Of a stretch of 44,101 bases of DNA, positions 18,836 through 27,577 are shown piece after piece. Source of the stretch: a virus. The stretch is from IMG/VR virus record IMGVR_UViG_3300009408_000482, positions 1 through 44,101 of that record; one strand, written 5' to 3'. The notes beneath the pieces were generated by a model, which was not told the DNA's origin, searched no databases, and saw only the letters and a program-made list of their open reading frames with translations. Position 1 is the stretch's first letter. Every line of letters begins with the position of its first letter. The position numbers were made by a program, and so were the translations under genes.

Positions 18836-20813
18836 GAGCGTCGACTACACATGGGACACGCCCGTCGATCTCGCGCAGTACGCGAAGATCTACGGCGACG
18901 GGGGAAGCCTCCGCAGGAAATGGGGACTGCCGAAGGGATACGCGTCCATGTCCCCGGAGGACAGGAAGGCGGCCCGCCTGAAGGTTCTGAGGGATCACTC
19001 AAGTCCTGAGAGGTTCACGAGGGCGTTCGATCTGTTCTGCTCGCATTTCTTGCAGCGCGACCACACCGACTATGCGGAACTGCCCAGGGAACTTCAGTTC
19101 TACAAGCGGAAGAAACCACCCGCGCTCATCCACCACATGATGGCCGACTGGGTCAGACGCTATCCGTTCAACCTGTGCGCGATCCCCCGCCATTTCGGGA
19201 AGAGTGCCGTGATGGGCATGGCGATGCCGCTGTTCCTGTCGCTGACGAAACCCTCCGGCTTCAAGATACTGTACGTGATAAACAGCAACTCGTTCATCAA
19301 GCAGAGGTTCGCGGACCTGATGCTCCAACTCGAGAGCAACCCGCTCATACTCGAGGACTTCGGCGTCAACAAGCCACCCAGGGGCGGTGACAGCATCTGG
19401 ACGAAGAACATACTGATGCTGAACAACCGCAACACCATCATGGGCATGCCGATAGGCGCGCGCGTGTTGGGAATCCATCCGGACTGGTGCTGCATCGACG
19501 ACGCCGAGCAGGATCCGGACGACCCGACATCCGGTCTGAAGGATACGGATCTCATCGCAGCCAGGTTGGACAACTACATCTTCTCGACCATCATGCCGTC
19601 CCTGGACCCGGGGTGCGGCATATTCTGGATCGGCACGCTGATCAGCAAGCGGCACTACATCTACCACGCCGCGTTCTCCAAGGAGAAGAAGTGGGAGTTC
19701 TGGAACCGCGCGGTGTATCCCGCCATAGACGACGCCACCGGCAAGGAACTGTGGAAGCACAAGTTCGACGAGGGCGCCATCGACAAGATGAGATATTCCC
19801 TCGGCAGCAAGTTCGGCGCGAATGTGATGAACAGGCCGGGCATGGACTCGGACCCCGTGTTCTTCCTCGACGACGAGTTCCACATGTACAACGTCATGTC
19901 GGGGCCCCACCCGAAGGACGAGATAAAGCCATTGGAGTCCAAGTCGGTCATCACATACAACGTCATCACGACCAACTCCTCGGGCGACATAGAACCGATC
20001 CCGATGCAGGAGCACGCGGGGCACCTCATATCGAACATGTACAGGTTCGCGACCGTCGACTATGCCAGATCGTCGCACGCAAGGGCGGACTTCTCCGTCG
20101 TGATGGTGATGGGCAAGGATGTGGCCAAGCGACTGTGGATACTGGATCTGTGGGCCGGCAGGATAGGTCTGGACAGGACAGGGACCGGCAAGGGCAAGAA
20201 GCTGCTGAGCGAGGACATCCTCATCAGGAAGGCGTGGGAGATGTGCGTCAAGTGGAGGACTCACACCCTCTGCATAGAGTCGACCGCGATACAGCAGTAC
20301 ATGCTCGCGCGGGCCAAGTCGGACATGGAGGCCTGGATGCTGAAGGCCAACTTCGGCCTGAACATAACGGGCACGAAGTACCCCAGCCAGTGGTCCAAGG
20401 AGGACAGGATATGCAACGCGCTGGAGTGGAGGTTCAACAACAACTCCATCCTGCTGCCCGCTCCGCTGAGGAAGCAATGGCCGTTCAACATGATGTTCAT
20501 GCAGATACGCGACATGACCCGCGACGGCAGCAGGCTTCGTCATGACGACTGTCTGGACACCTTGGCGATGCAACACTTCATGGATGGGCATCAAAGCGGC
20601 ATCAAGGAGCATGTGGCGCGCAACAGGACCGCGTTGGACAGGATGAAGGACGGCGAGGTTGTCGACGAGCACGGAATGCCTCTGGCCTCGTTCCTCACGC
20701 CCGACAAGATCACACCCGCCCTCATAGACGCAATCGTGTCGAAGAGGGCGGAGCAGGAGGACGAGGAGGACGACTACGCGCCAGGCGTCAACTGGTTCGG
20801 GATCAATTTCTGA
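18828..20813 (+). CDS. terL: Terminase large subunit, 661 aa
   Basis: The ATPase/nuclease motor that packages DNA into the prohead. ATPase part: a Walker A variant AIPRHFGKSAVMG (about 118-130) and Walker B HPDWCCIDDAEQ (about 217-228). Nuclease part: MYRFATVDYARSSHARADFS with the first catalytic Asp near 409, a strand HTLCIESTA (about 482), and RHDDCLDTLAMQ near 570 holding late acidic residues. 661 residues is in the T7/T4-like range and longer than small-phage terminases. Start at ATG 18828 overlaps the preceding stop. It is followed after 35 bases by a small membrane protein and the portal gene. Confidence 0.93.
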   Translation: MPESVDYTWDTPVDLAQYAKIYGDGGSLRRKWGLPKGYASMSPEDRKAARLKVLRDHSSPERFTRAFDLFCSHFLQRDHTDYAELPRELQFYKRKKPPALIHHMMADWVRRYPFNLCAIPRHFGKSAVMGMAMPLFLSLTKPSGFKILYVINSNSFIKQRFADLMLQLESNPLILEDFGVNKPPRGGDSIWTKNILMLNNRNTIMGMPIGARVLGIHPDWCCIDDAEQDPDDPTSGLKDTDLIAARLDNYIFSTIMPSLDPGCGIFWIGTLISKRHYIYHAAFSKEKKWEFWNRAVYPAIDDATGKELWKHKFDEGAIDKMRYSLGSKFGANVMNRPGMDSDPVFFLDDEFHMYNVMSGPHPKDEIKPLESKSVITYNVITTNSSGDIEPIPMQEHAGHLISNMYRFATVDYARSSHARADFSVVMVMGKDVAKRLWILDLWAGRIGLDRTGTGKGKKLLSEDILIRKAWEMCVKWRTHTLCIESTAIQQYMLARAKSDMEAWMLKANFGLNITGTKYPSQWSKEDRICNALEWRFNNNSILLPAPLRKQWPFNMMFMQIRDMTRDGSRLRHDDCLDTLAMQHFMDGHQSGIKEHVARNRTALDRMKDGEVVDEHGMPLASFLTPDKITPALIDAIVSKRAEQEDEEDDYAPGVNWFGINF

Positions 20814-20848
20814 TCCTCTATTTAGTTTACATCCGGGAGACACGCATC

Positions 20849-21154
20849 ATGGACACGGTAATTCAGGCGGGGACGGTCATCTCGATGTTATCGCTTTCGT
20901 TTCTCGCCATAGCGCTCGGACGCATGCTGTGGAGGAGAGACGCGAGGGCCGTCGTCAGGAACGACGGATCGGTCAAGTCGGTCGGACATCCCATATCGAT
21001 GTCGGCCGCGCTCTCCGACGCGGCGAGGAAGGGCGAGCGTAAGGTGGACCTCTCCAACATGGACAACGCGGAGGACATCCCGGATGACGAGAGGGTCGAT
21101 CTGGGATACGGCTTCTCGGCGAGCTTCAGCCCCGAGTTCGCCAAGGAGGACTAA
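20849..21154 (+). CDS. Small N-terminal TM protein, 101 aa
   Basis: ATG 20849 follows CCGGGAGA and a TATTTA box. One hydrophobic helix (TVISMLSLSFLAIALGRML, about 9-27) is followed by a basic patch (WRRDARAVVR) and an acidic C-terminal half (NMDNAEDIPDDERVDL). Position between terminase and portal is typical for small virion or packaging factors; a membrane span there is less usual. The stop TAA abuts the portal ATG. Could be a minor capsid or a lysis protein; unproven. Confidence 0.72.
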   Translation: MDTVIQAGTVISMLSLSFLAIALGRMLWRRDARAVVRNDGSVKSVGHPISMSAALSDAARKGERKVDLSNMDNAEDIPDDERVDLGYGFSASFSPEFAKED

Positions 21155-23215
21155 ATGCCCGCCAAGATAGAACTTCCGAAGAAGAAGGACGACGTCACGC
21201 TGGTCAAGGTGCTCGACAACGCCCTGTCCCAGATAGAGCAGGTCAGGAATCCGCACTCCGTCGAGTGGCTCGTCAACCACTGGTTTCTCAAGGGTGCCAG
21301 GGGCTTCCGGCGGCTCAACTACCTCAACGGCAGCATAGACGGGCAGATCGCGTTCGAGGACTCCCGGGGCAAGCTCAGGTTCAAGTATGAGGGTGCGTTG
21401 GGCATGGTCCAGACCAAGGAGGGCCAGCTAGGGAACATGGATCTCGGACCGTCCGTGACCGCGAAGCCGTTCAGCCTCGACGCTCAGAGACGCGCCGCCG
21501 CCGGGAAGGTGTTCTTCGACAATGTGTTCCCCGCCGACAAGACGAACGATCCGGCCAAACTGGCCAAGCAGAACATACTGCACTACGGCATCGTCGGCAT
21601 GATGCCCGAGTTCGACAGGTGGCCGGACGGATCCAGCACATACTCCATATCCATCATACCTCCGTGGGAGCTGGGGTGCATGCCTGTCAATGTGTCCAGC
21701 CCGAGCGAGGCATCCGCCATAGTGCGCGACAGGTGGGTCAGCCTGGAGTGGCTCAAGGCGCAGCCGGAGTTCAAGCTTCCCGCCAAGGCCAAGACGCACG
21801 ACCTGAAACCCATAGACGTTATCTTCGGCACCACCCCGAACAGGGTGCACGGCCCCATATCGTCCCCGTCCGCGGGCGTGGTGACCGACACGGTGAACTC
21901 GGTGCTGAACAAGGGACGCGGCAAATCCGGCACCGGGAGGTCCACCTCCCCCCATGTCAGGCTCGTAGAGGTCTGGCAGAAGGGGCTGGAGGCACCGTCC
22001 GGCTACACCCTCAAGAGATACATAGCCAAGGTGGGCGACGTCATCATCAGGGACGAGACGTTCGGAGACATCAAGTGGGCCGAGGCCAACCCCGACAAGC
22101 CGCTTCCGCCGCCGTTCCCGATAGGGATCGCCAACTGGTTCAATGTCGGCTTCTACGGACGGCCGTTCGTCACGCCCATCGTCGAGGTCACGAACGAGGT
22201 GGAGGAGTTCCTGTCGTCGTATTTCCGCAACATCGCGTCCGTCAACTCGATGGGAGCGTTGCTCGTGCCGGCGGGCATGGGTCTGGATCACAAGCGGCTG
22301 AAGAACCAGGGCGACATGAAGGTCATAACCTATTCGCCGAACCCACTCCTGCCGGATGCGGCGCCGCAGGCCATACAGCCAGTCAACTCAGGGTCCGCAC
22401 CCGCGCAGGCCGCGCAGTTGGCGCTGCAGTTGGCCAACGACATGGGGGGCACCGGGGGACTCATAGCCGGGAACACAGGCAGGCTGGACAGCAGGAACGC
22501 CATCGAGTCCACGTTCAACATCCAGAACATACCGCTGGACGCGCCCGCGAGATCGCTGTCGGAGGCGTTCGCCCAGGTGTACAGGGCGATAATGTACGAG
22601 GCGAGGGTCAGGTTCACGGAGGCCGACAGGCTGGAGCTGGTGTCGTTCGACGAGGCCGCCGCCGGACTGAGGATAGACAAGGACGGCACCGTGAAGCTGG
22701 ACAGCACGGGACTGCCCTGGCCGCACCAGGTCAATGTGAACGTGAAGAACGCATCCGTGGAGGCGAGGACGAACGCGAAGCAGGAGGCTCTGGAGTCCCT
22801 GGTCGCCGGCATCATCACGCCGTCCCAGTTCTGGATACTCAACTTCAAGAAGGAGTTGGGTTACGTTCCGGGCGTCAACGAGGACATCAGAGGCCAGGTG
22901 CAGACGGCGCAGCTCAACAACCTCACGCTGTTCTCGGACGGCGAGACCCCGGGCGAATTCATATACTCGCCCCAGTCAGACAACCCCAACATCCTGCTCC
23001 AGATAGTGAACGAGTTCATGGGTCAGACGTTCTATAAGAAGTCGTCCGTCGAGGTGAGGGAGGCGTTCGAGTCCTACAAGAGGATACTCATAGAGTCGGT
23101 CGGCGGTGAATTCCCGGAGCAGATCCCGAACGCGGAGGACGCGGCGGCGCAGCAGGAGCAGTTGATAGCGAGGCTGCAGCAGCAGCAGGCCCAGCAAGGT
23201 CAGCAAGGTCAATAA
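21155..23215 (+). CDS. Portal (head-tail connector) protein, 686 aa
   Basis: Forms the dodecameric ring at one capsid vertex through which DNA passes. Order, length and sequence character fit podovirus portals: a helical charged start (TLVKVLDNALSQIEQVRN), the WFLKGARGFRRLNYLNGS segment, IIPPWELGCMPVN, NWFNVGFYGRPFVTPI, a long EVTNEVEEFLSSYFRN helix (stem/crown region), and a Gln-rich C-terminus (LQQQQAQQGQQGQ). GGAGG lies eight bases before ATG 21155. Placed between terminase and scaffold, as expected. No catalytic site is expected. Confidence 0.87.
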   Translation: MPAKIELPKKKDDVTLVKVLDNALSQIEQVRNPHSVEWLVNHWFLKGARGFRRLNYLNGSIDGQIAFEDSRGKLRFKYEGALGMVQTKEGQLGNMDLGPSVTAKPFSLDAQRRAAAGKVFFDNVFPADKTNDPAKLAKQNILHYGIVGMMPEFDRWPDGSSTYSISIIPPWELGCMPVNVSSPSEASAIVRDRWVSLEWLKAQPEFKLPAKAKTHDLKPIDVIFGTTPNRVHGPISSPSAGVVTDTVNSVLNKGRGKSGTGRSTSPHVRLVEVWQKGLEAPSGYTLKRYIAKVGDVIIRDETFGDIKWAEANPDKPLPPPFPIGIANWFNVGFYGRPFVTPIVEVTNEVEEFLSSYFRNIASVNSMGALLVPAGMGLDHKRLKNQGDMKVITYSPNPLLPDAAPQAIQPVNSGSAPAQAAQLALQLANDMGGTGGLIAGNTGRLDSRNAIESTFNIQNIPLDAPARSLSEAFAQVYRAIMYEARVRFTEADRLELVSFDEAAAGLRIDKDGTVKLDSTGLPWPHQVNVNVKNASVEARTNAKQEALESLVAGIITPSQFWILNFKKELGYVPGVNEDIRGQVQTAQLNNLTLFSDGETPGEFIYSPQSDNPNILLQIVNEFMGQTFYKKSSVEVREAFESYKRILIESVGGEFPEQIPNAEDAAAQQEQLIARLQQQQAQQGQQGQ

Positions 23216-23233
23216 GGCAAACACGGAGGTCAA

Positions 23234-24190
23234 ATGGCAGACGAGACGATCGCAGACACGGTTGAGAATCAGGTGGACGGCACGGAGGCGGACGCCAAGG
23301 GCGAGGCGGCGGGCAGCCTGCCGGAGTTCGTGGACATCGTCGTGGACGGCCAGCAGCAGCGCATAACGGGCGCGGAGGCATTGAAGCGCCTGCAGATGGA
23401 CGCCGCGGCGCAGGTCAGGTTGGAGAGGGCGGAGAGGACGCGTCAGGAGGCCGTGGACCTCGTCGCGAACTCCAAGACTGCCAGTCAGGTCGACTCCCTC
23501 CTTAATATCGTTTTGGATCAATCCAAGTCTCAGGAGGATCGCCAGACGGCGATGTCCGAGATGTTGAGGCTGAAGGGCACCAGCGTGGAGGACATAAGCG
23601 CCATGAACCAGAACCTGACGACAAATCAGACGCAGGTGCAGCAGGCCGCTCAGGCCGTGGAGAGCTCCGCGGCCGGATCCTCGGAGCATGAGCAGGCCAT
23701 CATGCAGTTGGCGCAGGTGCTCAAGGAGGTCAAGGATAACCAGACGTCGATGCAGGACACGATGTCGGGCCTCGACACGGAGAGCCTCCAGCGCGAGAGA
23801 CAGAGGCAGCAGGCGGAGTTGGACTCCATGTTCGACTCCGACAAGGAACTTGGCTCGTTGGCCAGGAGGTTGGGACCCAGATCGAAGGACGACGCGAAGA
23901 AGATGGTCTGGGATAAGTATGTCCGAATAGCCACGGACACGCAGCGACCGGGACTCGAGAGCATGCAGGCGGCCCTCGCAGAAGGTAGGGCCTTCTACAG
24001 TAACATCGACACCCCGGAAGGATTCTCGATACCCGGAAGCATTCCCGGATTCGGTTCCGAAGGAAGCGTGAGCACGTTGAAGCTCGACGGACCACCGAAA
24101 CAGGCGCCTATCACCGACTCTGAGGGTTTCTCGGACTGGATAAGCCAGACCATCGCCCTCAAGGCCATAGAGAGGCATAACCAGGAATAA
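23234..24190 (+). CDS. Scaffolding protein, 318 aa
   Basis: Acidic and mostly helical, with Gln/Glu-rich coiled coils (LERAERTRQEAVDLVAN, TNQTQVQQAAQAVESSAAG, SLQRERQRQQAELDSMFDSD), the usual features of a podovirus scaffold that guides capsid assembly and then leaves. An ordered C-terminal tail (EGFSDWISQTIALKAIERH) could be the capsid-binding helix. CGGAGGT precedes ATG 23234. It lies between portal and major capsid protein. No protease signature, so scaffold exit rather than self-cleavage is likely. Confidence 0.82.
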   Translation: MADETIADTVENQVDGTEADAKGEAAGSLPEFVDIVVDGQQQRITGAEALKRLQMDAAAQVRLERAERTRQEAVDLVANSKTASQVDSLLNIVLDQSKSQEDRQTAMSEMLRLKGTSVEDISAMNQNLTTNQTQVQQAAQAVESSAAGSSEHEQAIMQLAQVLKEVKDNQTSMQDTMSGLDTESLQRERQRQQAELDSMFDSDKELGSLARRLGPRSKDDAKKMVWDKYVRIATDTQRPGLESMQAALAEGRAFYSNIDTPEGFSIPGSIPGFGSEGSVSTLKLDGPPKQAPITDSEGFSDWISQTIALKAIERHNQE

Positions 24191-24230
24191 GCTGCGCCCG
24201 ATGCGGCGCACCAACGGATAGGAGAGAACA

Positions 24231-25715
24231 ATGGCACAGATCATGTCGACATCCGGAGACGTGGCCAGCGCGATAGTGCAGGCCATCGAGCCGGGCATCC
24301 AGGACTGGACGGTCCACAAGGCCGATCCCGTCTTCATGAACCTTTTCACCACCAGCAAGGAAGTGGTCAAGTCCGGCTTCGGACCCGGCTACGTCTCGCG
24401 GCGCGTCTATCAGGACGGCCTCAGCGGTGCCGCATGGTACACGGACGCGCTCGGCGCGGCCGAGGCCAACGTGACCGCCAGCACCGTGGGTTACGCCGCG
24501 GCCGCCGTGTACCCGGGACTCGACGAGTACCGTGACGCGACGACCTTCCAGAGGACGCTCGCCATCACCCGACTGGTCGGCAACCTGATCCTCCCGCTCG
24601 ACGTCCTGCGCGCCAACGCGCTGGACAGCGCCGTGGGGGACATCGTCGGCAAGCGCATCTCCTCGGAGGCCAAGCGCATCTCGCACATGAGGACCAACTT
24701 CATGTACGCGGACACCGACAACTCGCTCGGCTCCGTGGCCAGCATCACGGCGGGCGGCACAACGTCGGACTCGACGGCCACCATCACACTCACCCGCGTG
24801 AGGGCACGTCAGCTTCCCGGAGGCATGCCCATCGAGATTTGGGCAAGTGACTTGACATCGCGCAAGCATTCCGCCGGATCGCCCATCTCCACGACCAAGG
24901 CCATCTGCCAGGTCGTGTCGTACGACACCAGGACGGAGACCCTGAAGCTGTCGCTGCTCAACTCGGCGACATGGTCCGCTGACTTGGCGGCCGGCGACAA
25001 GATCTTCATGCAGAACCCGAGCACGGACGCAGGCACGGACATGAGCGGCGGAAACCGCTTCAACCTGCCTTTCGGCCTGTTTGATCAAATAAAGGAGAGC
25101 GGTACCATATGGTCAGAGGGCGGGCAGTCGGGCATCGATCTCGCGGTCAGGCCCAACTTCTCCTCGCTCGCGGTCGACAGCGGCAATGTGTTCCTGACGG
25201 AGGATCAGCTCCATAAGGACTACGGTGCTTTTGATGACCGGTATTCCGGCATCGACGGCGCCGAGGTCGACACCGCCCTGACCACGAACGGCGTCATGGT
25301 CGGGCTGCTAAACAATCAGGCCGGATCGGAGACCCGCGACCGCAACGGGTTCACCCGCAAGGCCAAGATGGGATGGACTGTCTTCTCGTTCACCTACGGT
25401 GGACGCGAGGTGGACATCCAGATCTCCCGCTCGCTGCCGAAGGGGACATTCGTGTCCTTCAAGACGGCCGACGGGAACTTCAAGGAGTTCGTGCCTCCGG
25501 GTCTGGCGCGTGAACGCGAGGATGGAAGCAAGATCCCCGGCGTCAAGTTCGTCAACCCGGAACTCGGATACCCGGACATCTTCAGCCCGTTGCTGACGAC
25601 CTCCGGCGCGACTACGGAGTTCAAGCAGGCTCCCTTCGGCGTGTACACGCAGGTCGCGTTCGACCAGCCGATGGGCATCATCAGGACCAACATCAAAGAG
25701 GACCTCAGCTCGTAA
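24231..25715 (+). CDS. Major capsid protein, 494 aa
   Basis: HK97-fold candidate by position and composition. The N-terminal arm is helical (SGDVASAIVQAIEPGIQDW), followed by DPVFMNLFTTSKEVVKSGF, a beta-rich P-domain-like stretch with AAAAVYPGLDEYRDATTFQR, and a long helix (VLRANALDSAVGDIVGKR). A Thr/Ser/Ala segment near 160-260 may be an inserted domain. The C-terminus is beta (GVYTQVAFDQPMGIIRTNI). 494 aa is longer than the T7 capsid protein. Lies after the scaffold, with AGGAGAG before ATG 24231 and a terminator 25 bases after the stop, so high, discrete expression is likely. Confidence 0.87.
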   Translation: MAQIMSTSGDVASAIVQAIEPGIQDWTVHKADPVFMNLFTTSKEVVKSGFGPGYVSRRVYQDGLSGAAWYTDALGAAEANVTASTVGYAAAAVYPGLDEYRDATTFQRTLAITRLVGNLILPLDVLRANALDSAVGDIVGKRISSEAKRISHMRTNFMYADTDNSLGSVASITAGGTTSDSTATITLTRVRARQLPGGMPIEIWASDLTSRKHSAGSPISTTKAICQVVSYDTRTETLKLSLLNSATWSADLAAGDKIFMQNPSTDAGTDMSGGNRFNLPFGLFDQIKESGTIWSEGGQSGIDLAVRPNFSSLAVDSGNVFLTEDQLHKDYGAFDDRYSGIDGAEVDTALTTNGVMVGLLNNQAGSETRDRNGFTRKAKMGWTVFSFTYGGREVDIQISRSLPKGTFVSFKTADGNFKEFVPPGLAREREDGSKIPGVKFVNPELGYPDIFSPLLTTSGATTEFKQAPFGVYTQVAFDQPMGIIRTNIKEDLSS

Positions 25716-25721
25716 GGGTTC

Positions 25722-25877
25722 TCAGTGGTCGGGAACAGGGGGCCGCGTCCTTCGGACGCGGCCCTTTTTCTGCTCACAGATAAGCACATACCTATGCAGC
25801 GTGTCCAATTGTGACCTGTCCAGCATGGATATCTGTTTCTTGACGAAGTTGATCCCGTTCCTGATGTTCATCATCAT
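25722..25877 (-). CDS. Small basic protein antisense to the capsid terminator, 51 aa
   Basis: ATG 25877 (start MMMNIRNGINFVKKQISMLD) has GGAAGGAGAA before it and a strong promoter upstream. The remaining sequence is basic (HRYVLICEQKKGRVRRTRPP). It reads through the hairpin of the major capsid terminator and ends at TGA 25724-25722, seven bases past the capsid stop. The overlapping frame starting at 25980 is not supported because it lacks a ribosome site at its start. Function unknown; also possible that the promoter makes an antisense RNA. Confidence 0.58.
   Translation of the reverse strand: MMMNIRNGINFVKKQISMLDRSQLDTLHRYVLICEQKKGRVRRTRPPVPDH
25740..25769 (+). terminator. Rho-independent terminator after the major capsid gene
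   Basis: Perfect 11-base stem GGGCCGCGTCC (25740-25750) and GGACGCGGCCC (25754-25764) closed by a stable CTTCGG-type loop, followed by TTTTT (25765-25769). It lies 25 bases after the capsid stop. Confidence 0.92.
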
Positions 25878-25891
25878 TCTCCTTCCGGCTC

Positions 25892-25919
25892 ATTATACCC
25901 CCTCCTCCCGCGGAGTCAA
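25892..25919 (-). promoter_or_regulatory. Strong sigma70-type promoter on minus strand
   Basis: TTGACT (25919-25914), 16-base spacer, perfect TATAAT (25897-25892). It drives the 51-aa minus-strand gene or an antisense RNA towards the capsid gene end. Confidence 0.78.
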
Positions 25920-25967
25920 CCCCCTTATGAAGTCTCCACTCGCCGCCCACACGGGGAGGTCCACTGA

Positions 25968-26432
25968 ATGTCAGCGACAACCATCATCAAGGCAGGCTGG
26001 ACGGCCTGGGTTCCGGAGGTCATGCGCGAGGCGAAGCCGGCATGCCTGGCCTTCATACGCAGGCTGCTCAAGACAGACTCGGCCACGCTGTACTGGCACT
26101 CCTACACACGCAACTGGGTCGTGTGCGTGAGGGAGCGCGTGCGCGGACGGGACGGGGTGTCGGAGCTTCAGGTCGTGTCGCACTCCCCGGACATGGGACC
26201 GCCAGTACTCACACGCGAGACCGTGGAGACGCTGAAGTCCAAGTGCTTCCGGAAGCATGCCGTCATGGAGGCCCTCGACCGCATGGAGTCCGACGGAGCC
26301 TCGCGGGACCACGAGGAGCACGAGGAGTTCAAGGACAGGCTCCTGATGGAGGAGAAGGCGTTCAGGAAACTCAGGATACACGATCCAGACAACATATCCG
26401 CCGCAGATCTCAGGAAGATGGGGGAGCTCTAA
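25968..26432 (+). CDS. Head or neck accessory protein, 154 aa
   Basis: ATG 25968 follows GGGGAGGTCC. Begins with a Trp-rich short domain (AGWTAWVPEVMREAKPACLA, YWHSYTRNWVVCVRERVRG) and ends as a charged helix (EHEEFKDRLLMEEKAFRKLR). Position between capsid and adaptor genes suggests a head-completion or capsid cofactor, but I recognise no family. Its stop abuts the adaptor start. Confidence 0.7.
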   Translation: MSATTIIKAGWTAWVPEVMREAKPACLAFIRRLLKTDSATLYWHSYTRNWVVCVRERVRGRDGVSELQVVSHSPDMGPPVLTRETVETLKSKCFRKHAVMEALDRMESDGASRDHEEHEEFKDRLLMEEKAFRKLRIHDPDNISAADLRKMGEL

Positions 26433-27350
26433 ATGGCCACTCTGGTGGACTTCATACAGCGCGTCAGGGACTTCGTCAACGAGTCCGGACTCAACGCCAA
26501 GTACACGGACGCGAAGATACTGCGTGAGATAGAGAGCGCGTACTCCCTGGTCATCCCGGAGCTGTTCATGGTCGGCGGATCCTTCGCTCTCGTGAACGTC
26601 GACATCAAGGTGGTCTCAGGGCAGGCGTCATACGCCCTTCCGCCGCACGTCGGCCAGATACTGAGGCTGGCCAAGGTGGACGGTAACGGCAACATCCAGT
26701 GGGACTTCACGCCCAGGTCGGTGTGGAACCCGGCCGGATACGGAGTGAGGGTGAACCCGCCGAACATCGTGTTCGATCCACCGTGGCAGCGCGGGGAGAC
26801 GCTTCGGCTGACGTATCTGCCCACCGGGGAGATCAGGTTGGCGGAGGGCCCGCTCGACGCGGCCAGCACTGCGTCGTCGCTCGTCCTGGGTACGCCAACG
26901 AAGGGCGCGCTCGGCACGCACCAGGAGGAATACGCGGGATACAACGTCACGCTGACGGACGCGAACGGGGATCAGGAGACGTTGTTCGTGGACTCCTCGT
27001 CCCGCGCGGCCGGCGCGCACACGCTGACGGTCATGCCGTCCGCCACGCTGAGCGTCGCCGCGACCACAACGTACGAGGTCGTACCCGTCGTCAGCGAGGC
27101 CGTGAAGACAGCCGTCGTGTCGCTCGCGGCCAAGAACATCGCGGGCAGGGAGGGCAGGCAGGACAGGGAGGCCGGCATACTCAGGCAGTACCAGCTCCAC
27201 ATCAGGCAATTGATGCTGCAGCACGGAAACATCGAGAACATACTCGGCCAGCACTTCACGGCCGACACCTTCGACAACGACAGGTTCGCGGGATCCAGGT
27301 TCTCGCACTTCAGGACCAACACGGACGGGACCACAACCGTCGGACTGTAA
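26433..27350 (+). CDS. Adaptor (tail tubular protein A-like), 305 aa
   Basis: The N-terminus has the pattern of podovirus adaptors that join portal to nozzle: VDFIQRVRDFVNESGLNAKY, TDAKILREIESAYSLVIPEL (an alpha-helical 'inEa..rytd..i...i..ay' type start). A beta segment (SYALPPHVGQILRLAKVDG) and a small domain with DANGDQETLFVDSS follow. The C-terminal helix bundle (VKTAVVSLAAKNIAGREGRQ) ends in a flexible Thr-rich tail. GGGGGAG precedes ATG 26433. Located directly after a head gene and before the nozzle-like gene, as in T7 gp11-gp12. Confidence 0.7.
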   Translation: MATLVDFIQRVRDFVNESGLNAKYTDAKILREIESAYSLVIPELFMVGGSFALVNVDIKVVSGQASYALPPHVGQILRLAKVDGNGNIQWDFTPRSVWNPAGYGVRVNPPNIVFDPPWQRGETLRLTYLPTGEIRLAEGPLDAASTASSLVLGTPTKGALGTHQEEYAGYNVTLTDANGDQETLFVDSSSRAAGAHTLTVMPSATLSVAATTTYEVVPVVSEAVKTAVVSLAAKNIAGREGRQDREAGILRQYQLHIRQLMLQHGNIENILGQHFTADTFDNDRFAGSRFSHFRTNTDGTTTVGL

Positions 27351-27360
27351 AGGGGGAGAC

Positions 27361-27567
27361 ATGCCGTTCATATCCAGGCCCAGGTTCGTCAACAGGACCC
27401 CGGCGTCCAGGTTCATATCCCAGGAGTTCCCGCAGACCGTAGTGCCGAACCTCACGAAGGAGGACGAGGACAGGCTCATGATATCCACCCCGTCCGGCAC
27501 GAACCTCGTGCCCGGCTTCGGGATGAACTCGCAGTCGGCTTCGGTCAGCACCAGCCTGAACAGGTAA
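27361..27567 (+). CDS. Small virion-region protein, 68 aa
   Basis: ATG 27361 has AAAGGGGGAG upstream. Beta/coil-rich and basic at the start (MPFISRPRFVNRTPASRF), with a Ser/Thr-rich end (MNSQSASVSTSLNR). Lies between adaptor and nozzle genes with short gaps, so it is probably a minor tail part. No family recognised. Confidence 0.7.
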   Translation: MPFISRPRFVNRTPASRFISQEFPQTVVPNLTKEDEDRLMISTPSGTNLVPGFGMNSQSASVSTSLNR

Positions 27568-27577
27568 CGGAGGGGAC

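Noticed and set aside
18999-20843. Long minus-strand open frame over terminase (614 aa)
   Set aside because: Shadow frame of a GC-rich gene; product rich in Val/Leu/His/Arg with no domain, while the plus frame is a clear terminase.
21428-24370. Long minus frames over portal and scaffold genes
   Set aside because: Codon-mirroring shadows of plus-strand genes with strong Shine-Dalgarno sites.
25792-25980. Minus ORF of 62 aa overlapping the 51-aa gene
   Set aside because: Its start lies upstream of the promoter at 25892-25919 and has no ribosome site; the 25877 start does.
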